Position numbers and translations under genes: made by a program. From Aedes albopictus (Eukaryota; Arthropoda; Insecta; Diptera; Culicidae): 64,000 nt of DNA. Of the stretch, positions 56,929-64,000 are shown piece after piece. The notes below the pieces were generated by a model, which did not search any database, was not told the origin of the DNA, and saw nothing but the letters and a program-made list of their open reading frames with translations. The stretch is from positions 340,144,263-340,208,262 of the forward strand of contig NC_085138.1 in NCBI RefSeq assembly GCF_035046485.1, read 5' to 3'. How positions within the stretch are numbered: the first letter of the stretch is position 1; each line of letters opens with the position of its first letter.

Positions 56929-58097
56929 TAGGGTCTGGGACCATTTTTTTGTTTTTTTTTTGTTTTTATTAATGTGTATTTTAACTTAAATGATTCTACA
57001 CTCAGGACCATTTGGGCAGGGGGATCTATTTTGAGCACTTGCTGCTATAACTCAGCCAATTTTAAACCAGTTTTCTTGATTTTTGGATCACGATCAGACA
57101 ATTACAGTATCTAGCTATAGATTAAAAATCCGTATTAAAAATCCGTGTAAATTTATGCTACATCTAATGCACATAAAGGGAATGCCAAGATAAGCATAAA
57201 ATTCCGCTATCATTAAAATTTACATGTCTACTTTTGGTTAGAACTGTAAATTTTAATCGTCGTGTAAATTTCCTGTACTGCGCGTTTGGCTTGGTGATTT
57301 GTTGTCAACTAGAGAAAAAAATATCAACCAGAAAATAAAACCGAGGTGGAAGATCTGCAACTAATGAGCACTTGGACACGACCAACTAATCCATTTTCAG
57401 TAAGAAATCCCTCACCGATTGATAAAATCGCCAGTCATTTATAACAATTGCATTTATTAATTTTGTTTCAAATACATTGCATATCGAATACACTACACTG
57501 ACCATCTCTTTCTGGAGGAAACACATACAAACGATGCTGCCAAGATGATCGCGTTGCACAAATTGGTAAACACTTCGACTTCCGTAACTAGATCCGTAAT
57601 TCCGTAATTTATTCGTGGTCTTCTTTTACTAAATACCACTAAATACTGGGTAAACCTTGATGAACAATCCAGATTTTCACGTTCTATTCCGCACGAACAC
57701 AAAACACAAACTTGCCAATATGGCTGACTGATGCTGCGGCACTCGCGCCAGAGTCAACAGTGATTGCATGCAATTCATGTAAATTTCAGACAGAGTTTGC
57801 TGAATTTTGATAGCGCTGCATGACGCTTAAGCGATGTGAGGTGCATAATTCAAATAACTGCGGGATTTTCATTGATTTTATCGCAGAGATGCATGTGCGT
57901 GACAACTCGCATGCTTTTGTGTTCGATTTTCGATTACGCGATGCAACTTTCTATGACTTTTGTGATTCCGGTCTCCTTAATATTAAGATTTTTTTCTGTG
58001 TATGTTTCAAAATTCAAGTCAATCGACTCAAAATTGACTGAGTTATAGCAGCAAGTACTCCAAATAGGTACCCCTGCCCAAATGGTCGCAGACCCTA
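56929..58097. mobile_element. Non-autonomous inverted-repeat element, 1.17 kb
   Basis: TAGGGTCTGGGACCATTT at 56929 and AATGGTCGCAGACCCTA to 58097 are inverted, and the repeat extends inward (GGGCAGGGG, ACTTGCTGCTATAACTCAG against CTGAGTTATAGCAGCAAGT), about 70 bp in all. The left arm is interrupted by a 58-bp insertion (56947-57004). The interior (57090-58030) has no transposase; 57-73 codon frames are not convincing. Confidence 0.82.
56947..57004 (-). mobile_element. 58-bp retro-insertion in the left terminal repeat
   Basis: GGACCATTT precedes (56938-56946) and follows (57005-57013) the insert, which begins with T-rich sequence (poly-A tail, minus strand) then ATTAATGTGTATTTTAACTT. The uninterrupted right arm confirms the empty site. 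Confidence 0.8.
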
Positions 58098-59429
58098 GTT
58101 TTGGTATTTTTGTATAAAAATTGTTAAGAAAATGTAGAATCTGTTCTGAGAACTCCTTCAGAGGTATCTACAGATTTCCTCCAGAAAATCCAGAAATCCA
58201 AATATTCTTCAGAAATTTATTGAATTGTATTTTCCTACGATTTCTGCAGTTATTTTAAGAAAGACTCCTGCAGCATTTCCCTGCGGATTTTTTCAGAAAC
58301 CCTTCCTGAGGTTTCTCAAGCATTTGTCCTTGCTGATTTCTTTCATAAATTCCCATTGATTTTTTTTCCAGAAAATAAAAGGTGTATCCTGTTTCTTCAG
58401 ATATTCTTCTAGATGTTATCCTAGGCATTCAATATGAAATGGCTCACAAAATAATTTTAGAAATAGCTGCATGAATTTTTTGTCCAGGAATTCCTCCAAC
58501 ATATTTTAAAGAATTTCTTTTAGGGATTTCAGTAGGTATCTCCAGGAGTTTTTATGGGATTTCTAGAGACAATTCTACAAGGACTGCTTAAAAATTCCTT
58601 CAGGGATTTCTAAATAATTCTTCAGCTATTCTTGTGATGTTTCTGGAATAACTTCTGAATAAATTCTCAAGGAATGTCTGAATAAGTTCTCAAGGGATCT
58701 CTTAAGACGTCCAAGAATATTTTTCTTATAGAATCACTAGAGCAATTTCTAGAAAAAAAAATCATTGTAAGTATTTTTGCAGAAATCTTTGGAGAAATTT
58801 TGGAGAAACCCTGGGAAGAATTTCTGAAGCAATTCCTTTAGGATTTGTAAAGAAATTTTTAGGAGAACTCCTGAAAAACTTTTAGGAAGAACCTTTGAAA
58901 CAATCTCTTGCTGAAATTGCTGAAGAAATCTCTGCAATTCTGAAGAAGTCTCTGAAGATAAAAATATCTTTCCAAAGGAATTTCAAAAGGAAAGCCAGCA
59001 GAAATTTCTGAATGAAACCCTGAGCAGTTCCGTGGATTCTCCTCTGAAGTGTCAGTACGTATTAGTACACTTCAGCGAAACTCCACACTCGGGGGCAAGA
59101 GTAGTGAAGAAATCTTCAGGGGAATCCTTGCAGAAACCATAATAAATGCTTTTGAATTATTCTCCGGAGGAACATTTCAAGAAATCCCAGATAAATTCTT
59201 AATTATATTTATAGGAAAATTCCTGGAGAATTTCCTGAAAGTATTATTGTAGAAATCTGTGAGCGAGTTTAAAAAAAAATCAAATACCTGAAGAAACTGC
59301 ATTGTGAAGCGTCTGCAGTTTAATAACTCTTGAGTTATTTCTAAAGGAATCTCTGTTTAAATTCCTAGCAAATATTTTTTTGAAAAAATATGTTAAAATA
59401 TTTGTGGAGAGATCATAAGAGTTATCCTT
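58098..59429. repeat. Decayed GGAATTCC-family repeat
   Basis: Loose TTCCTTCAGGGATTTC (before about 58640) and GGAGAAATTTTGGAGAAAC (after) motifs; the strand bias flips near 58650. No gene. Confidence 0.55.
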
Positions 59430-59629
59430 AAGGTACACCGGGGCAAGATGAAACAGCGGGTTAACATGATGTTTTCTAATGATGATAAACAATTGGATTG
59501 CCATAACACATAGTTTTTGATTCAAGCAATCCTTTAGTGAAGGATAAATTTCCAAATTTTATTGAAATCTATTTCAAAACTTCGCGTTTCATCTTGCCCC
59601 ACCCGTTTCAACTTGCACCGGTGTACCTT
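59430..59629 (+). mobile_element. MITE with AAGGTACACCGGGGCAAG ends, copy 1
   Basis: About 200 bp. AAGGTACACCGGGGCAAG at the left is inverted as CTTGCACCGGTGTACCTT at the right. The inner motif GGGGCAAGATGAAAC recurs inverted as GTTTCATCTTGCCCC. Matches copy 2 at 60936-61154 in opposite orientation. Confidence 0.82.
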
Positions 59630-60465
59630 AAAGAAAATGCCTGAAAGAAAAAGTCTGAGGTAATACAATATCTGGAGGGAATCCTGAAGGAATCTCTGTA
59701 TAAACTCCTGCAAGAATCTCTTATCGTACGGATTCCTGGTAAAATCTATGGAGGATTTTTCAAGGAAAACCATGGAAACTTCTCTAGAGGAGTTTTTGAG
59801 AAATTTCTAGAGGGTCCTCAAACGAAAACTCCGAAGGAATTTCTTGGTGGATTTTTATAGAAATCCACGGAGTAATATCGGAAGGACTCCGGGGAAGATT
59901 TATTTCTGGTAGCCTGCAGATAACTTTGGAGAAAATTCTAAAGAAAACTAATATTTTTTGAAGGAATCAATGCGGAAGGACAACATTTTGAAAAAAAGGC
60001 ACAGGTAACTTTTTTTATATCTTCAGCCGTACACAATTTCGTAAAAAAATCACATGAGCTATCACTAATGACATTATAATAGACTCTACCGCCTACCAAA
60101 ATATTTAAGCTCCTTTTTTCTTTCACGACAAGGTATTGGAGCGTGAAAAAAGTTTTAAATATCATGAAGGAAGTTTTTTTTTTGTAAGCGCAACAATATC
60201 GAAAAAATCTATCTCATACTTTTATACTTCAAAAATGGAAGAAAAATTCTAAATTGTCAATTCCGTAAAAGAGTTTCTTCGCACCTTCTCTGGGGCGCTA
60301 AAGCTTTGATTATTACTAAAGGCAATTTTACATATGAAAAACCACATAAAGTGATTTTTTTTTTATATTTGGAAGAGTGGATGAAAAATATTTGATATCA
60401 CAATAGTTTTTACAGATATAAAAGTGTAAAACCATACAGGCGATTCAGAGTACCTTTTAATATCA
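59630..60465. other. Decayed GGAATTCC repeat, then AT-rich spacer
   Basis: Repeat-like to about 59950, then AT-rich sequence with no gene recognised. Confidence 0.45.
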
Positions 60466-60473
60466 TAAATAAG

Positions 60474-60893
60474 CAGGGTACGAAAAACGGATCACGCAGA
60501 AAAACAAACGCTTTGTTCTAAGCGGTGCATGTTGGTAACAAAGGTGCTCCGCAACAAACGCATGTCAGGCGATGAGAGCAATAAAACAAACATCGCTTGC
60601 TGTGCGTGTGCTGATATTCCGGCTTTTCTGCTGAAATTATCGACCCACATTATCGAATTCATAAGCATTTGGACGAAATAAAACTCTTGCAAACCTCAGA
60701 GTTGAGTTTCAGTTGTAAAACAATGCGAAAATCACGATTGTGAATAGAACGAGACAAATATTCCTACCGTTTTTGTTGTGAACAAACTCGGGAGCGATTT
60801 TGTCATTATCTGCTAACGAAAAGACAAAGCGTTGTTGCCGTGCCTTCTTTGTTGCCTGTTTTTCGCTTGCGGTACCATATTCTGCGTACACTG
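60474..60893. mobile_element. hAT-like MITE, copy 2, with perfect 8-bp target duplication
   Basis: TAAATAAG flanks it exactly (60466-60473 and 60894-60901). Ends are CAGGGTACG and CGTACACTG (one mismatch when inverted). An 8-bp duplication and CAGGG-type ends fit the hAT superfamily. At 420 bp it is the uninterrupted version of copy 1 at 40452-41107. Coding capacity is absent. Confidence 0.9.
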
Positions 60894-60935
60894 TAAATAA
60901 GACTTTTTACGCGTCTATAAGTGGAAAAATGCAAT

Positions 60936-61154
60936 AAGGTACATCGGGGCAAGTTGAAACGGGTGGGGCAAGATGAAACACGAAGTTTTGAAATAGATTT
61001 CAATACAATTTGGAAATTTGTCCTTCGCTAAAAGATTGTTTGAATCAAAAACTATGTGTTATGGCGATCAAACTGTTTATCATCATTAGAAAACATCATG
61101 TTAACCCGCTGTTTCATCTTGCCCCATCCGTTTCAACTTGCCCCGGTGTACCTT
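60936..61154 (-). mobile_element. MITE with GGTACACCGGGGCAAG ends, copy 2
   Basis: AAGGTACATCGGGGCAAG at the left and CTTGCCCCGGTGTACCTT at the right are inverted with one mismatch. The body is the inverse of 59430-59629. Two opposite copies 1.5 kb apart enclose the hAT MITE. Confidence 0.82.
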
Positions 61155-62617
61155 ATTGACAAAGTTGATTTTGCTGATATTTGAAAGGACGTAAATCATC
61201 TAAAATCACATAGGCAATTCTCCAATATTAGAAAGAGCGCAAGAAAAAAAATCCAATTTCACAAAAGTTCATACAATTATTTGAGAGCAAAACAATAAAA
61301 AAAAACATTTTTTTCTCACATACCTAAACCAGGGCACCGAACTTTTACCCGAGGGAGTGGTTTTGGGGGTTAACCCGTCATATTACCCAAGTTCCATATA
61401 GTAGGCGCCCCTCTGCATTTTACTGAAAATACGAAAAAAAAATCCTCTTTTGCGGCCTTTTCTGAAAAAAGCACTAAAATTCTGAGCACTAAAATTTTCA
61501 AAATCACTAAGGCGATTTTCTCAAAAGCTGTATCCTTATAGACTGTTTCAGAAATTATTAATACACAAACGATTGACTGTCACTTCAATTTGAGCTTAAT
61601 AATCAAAAAAGTTTCTTCTAGCTCTTATTATAATAAACATTCTAACGAAGCAAATAATATCAACTTTGTTGATGTTGTAGTAGAAGTAAAAAATAGAGCT
61701 CTGTAAATTATATTATTAAAATGTGAAGTTGCACAAAGTGGTCAAAAAATGTAGCATAATGGAAAAGAAAAAAAAAAACGCATAAATAAAATATTCAATT
61801 TCCAACACAATGAAAGTTACTGTATCGATAAGAAAAGATATTTATAGATTGGTAAAATAAATTTTCACTGGAATATTTGATCAAGAACCATCATTACAAA
61901 TCCTCTCAATGAAAACAATTTTATTTGAAATTTCTCAACAACACGGGTAGCAACGAACGTTAAGCAAACGAATGTCTTAATTACTGCTTACTGCATTTTT
62001 TTTTATGATATGACAAGCTTTGTCATCGGAAGGGTCGAATGAGCTGAAACAATAAAATAGTTCAAACTGAATGCGTTCAGAAAAGATAAGAAACTGTATG
62101 GTAGTTCTGATGTTCCGTATTAGACCTTAAAAAATAAGAAATTTTATGTCAGAAAAAAATGTTGTGCAAACGTCTTTATCGATTTTTTCCAGGATGAACG
62201 CATTTCCTAGACAACTTATTATGAAAGCGAATATAATAAAAAGTAAGACAATTACTGGTATTTTGTGATAAATTATGTTGAAATCATTACAAAAACACCT
62301 TTGCACCAATGCATATTGGGCGAATGAAGTTCATTGTTGGAGAAATCGACTGTTCTTCAAATTATCATGTCAATTGGAAGGACATACAAAAACAGAAGCA
62401 CAATTTGTTGTATTCTGAAAGAAGTTGGCGGAAATCACCAGAACAGTTGATTTTATTCAATAAACAAAGAGTATTTATAATTTCTGACGAAGGGTATTAT
62501 CAGTAAGTTTGTTCTCTTCGTCATGGGGCGTATTTGTCGGCCAAATTGCCTGAAATTTGGGCATGTAACTCAGCTTTGTTTGGAAGGATTCGAGGCCATC
62601 ATTGAGTTCAACAGGTT
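61155..62617. other. AT-rich spacer, no gene
   Basis: No repeat structure or credible gene; 60-65 codon frames at 62127-62506 show no domain. Confidence 0.4.
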
Positions 62618-63190
62618 TTAAAAAACCCTAAGACGAAGAGAATAAAACTGCCGAAGATACGTAAGTTCCCCAAGTTGTATTTCTAATTTGTGAGGGCGTT
62701 CATACTCAAATCTATATAATTTGCCGCCATAATACCATATGTCCCAGTTGCAACTATCCACCGTCAGCACCCAAGCCGCCCATCGTACTCTCGGCATCCC
62801 AAGGATTTTTGAACCAAGCGAATCAGTAGCGCACACTAATTTTGCCGCGCTTTTTCGGCATTCTTAGAGTGCAACGAGCTCGTGGTTCATCTTTCGCTGC
62901 CACACACCGGTTTCTGCATGCCGCCAAAGATCGTCCTTAGCACTTGTTGCGCAAAGATCCCAAGTGGTTGCAGGACTTCCTCGTCCTCGAGCATGGTCCA
63001 AGTCTCATGTCCGTATAGCTCCACCAATATTATTAGCACCGTATATGGTACATTTGGTGCATATTTGTTGAACGCAGTTTCTTCCAAGGACACTCGTAGG
63101 AACGACTTCCACTGATGGCGCCTTCGTATTGTTCGACTGTTGTCAACCATTAGCAAAGAACCGAGGTACATATACCGCTTCCGCCCTATA
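62618..63190 (-). pseudogene. Decayed LINE reverse-transcriptase C-terminal fragment
   Basis: Minus strand 63190-62887 reads YMYLGSLLMVDNSRTIRRRH, then LVELYGHETWTMLEDEEVLQ and PLGIFAQQVLRTIFGGMQKP. The order YLGSL...LYGHETWT...VLRTIFGG matches the region just after the polymerase in RTE/Jockey-like ORF2 proteins. Downstream (62836-62618) another frame has LGMPRVRWAAWVLTVDS, like the Trp-rich end of such proteins, so at least one frameshift is present. The polymerase core is missing. Confidence 0.7.
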
Positions 63191-63207
63191 CCCAATATTA
63201 TTATCAA

Positions 63208-64000
63208 AAAAAAAAAATACTTTAATAATTGCTATATTGTTAAGATATTGTATCGCATTATATATTTCCTGTCAGCATACTATACAATTAAAACAGTAAT
63301 TATTGTGTTTAGCAGCATTTCTATCGAATATGCACTCGCTGGCGCCCTTATCAACTGTTTTGTGTAGCAGCGCCCACCCCACCATCAAACGACTAAGAAG
63401 CTCGAATTTTACGACGACAGGGCTGGTCCCATATCAACTGTGCAAAATTTCAGATCGATCGGAGAAACTATATTTTAGCGCCAGCCATTTTAAGTTTTCA
63501 TACGATTTAGTATGGGGAAAATCTTCAAAGAAAAATCGCCACAGGTTGCCCCTTAACCCCTAAAAATAAATCGATGAATGATTTCTGTTGGAAATTTTAC
63601 GAGGAACCAACCCTCCGAAGACCGCAAAGCGATGATCTGAGGCATGTGAAAAAAGTTATTGACTGAAAACCGAATGGCATGCAAACGCTGTTTAACATGT
63701 AAGGAATAACAATAAATAATAAAATCTCGAGTCAAGTACAAGACACTGAAGACGACCTTACAGTTGAGGTCGAAATACGTATCTGTCAAAGCATGCAAAT
63801 TCTTAGTGGAATTCAAAGGAACCGTACTTAACCCGATTTTCTTTTTTTTTTCATTTAATAAAATCTCGTTATTTTATCGATCGGGTGAGGCCTTATAGCT
63901 TTTTCCACGAACGTCGCATTGATTTGCTGTCTTCGGAGGTCTGATTCCTAGTAAAGTATTCTACAGAAATCATTCGTCGACTTATTTTTAGGGACCTAGG
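63208..64000. other. Dispersed-repeat spacer, no gene
   Basis: GAAGACCGCAAAGCGATGAT (63617) matches the hairpin repeat at 45470-45710, and TACTTAACCCGATTTTC (63826) matches the end of the MITE at 37331. No coding frame supported. Confidence 0.45.

Overview
This window looks like transposon- and satellite-rich DNA from a mosquito, most likely a culicine of the Aedes type. The evidence is indirect: two tRNA-headed SINE insertions (one resembling Aedes Feilai), non-LTR retrotransposon pieces of the kinds common in Aedes, many short inverted-repeat elements, long degenerate arrays built around GGAATTCC, and AT-rich spacers. A run of 23 N (36735-36757) shows it comes from a draft assembly. No conserved host gene, tRNA or rRNA was recognised. 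The only intact long genes are the two ORFs of one L1/Tx1-like retrotransposon.

Left part (1-19 kb). A 12-kb LTR retrotransposon (620-12611) has 380/379-bp LTRs that read the same except for one T in a homopolymer, a 5-bp GAACC target duplication, and no gag or pol. Its interior is mostly two unrelated tandem arrays: about 40 copies of a 136-bp unit (1190-6950), then about 27 copies of a 149-bp unit (7045-11030). A pyrimidine tract beside the left LTR and a TGG beside the right LTR place the element on the minus strand. Next come a small MITE-like repeat, a degenerate CCGCCATCTTG array (14560-15950), a dispersed repeat with a CA microsatellite, a 184-bp MITE, CCCTACC-type simple repeats and a decayed LINE ORF1.

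Middle (19-35 kb). A second satellite-carrying element spans 19178-34074 (14.9 kb). Its 263-bp ends are inverted repeats starting GGTTTTGTTTCCC, flanked by GATC on both sides. Between them a 182-bp satellite runs forward (about 28 copies) and then inverted (about 44 copies). The orientation switch holds a 5'-truncated LINE. Two SINEs have inserted into the array with 13-bp target duplications. The flanks are two halves of an older repeat that is also present, apparently uninterrupted, near 14 kb. A 0.6-kb fold-back MITE and a LOA-type LINE remnant follow.

Right part (36-64 kb). A 4.9-kb inverted duplication (38115-43004) is made largely of GGAATTCC repeats. A hAT-like MITE sits in its loop, with another MITE nested inside that. 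A small AT-rich ORF behind a TATA box (43752-43952) is the only, weak, candidate host gene. An apparently intact L1/Tx1-like retrotransposon lies on the minus strand (about 46683-51500): ORF1 has a CCHC knuckle and an AT-hook, ORF2 has endonuclease, reverse transcriptase and a CCHC end. It is inserted in an older 'CCATGCATG' repeat. The remainder is decayed GGAATTCC-like repeat interrupted by well-delimited insertions: a 529-bp retroelement with a 23-bp target duplication, 49- and 58-bp retro-insertions, a 1.17-kb inverted-repeat element, two copies of a 'GGGGCAAG' MITE, a second hAT MITE with a perfect 8-bp target duplication, and a decayed RT fragment at 62.6-63.2 kb.

The genes do not form a pathway. 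The window is a record of nested transposition in which two large elements have carried or captured satellite DNA.
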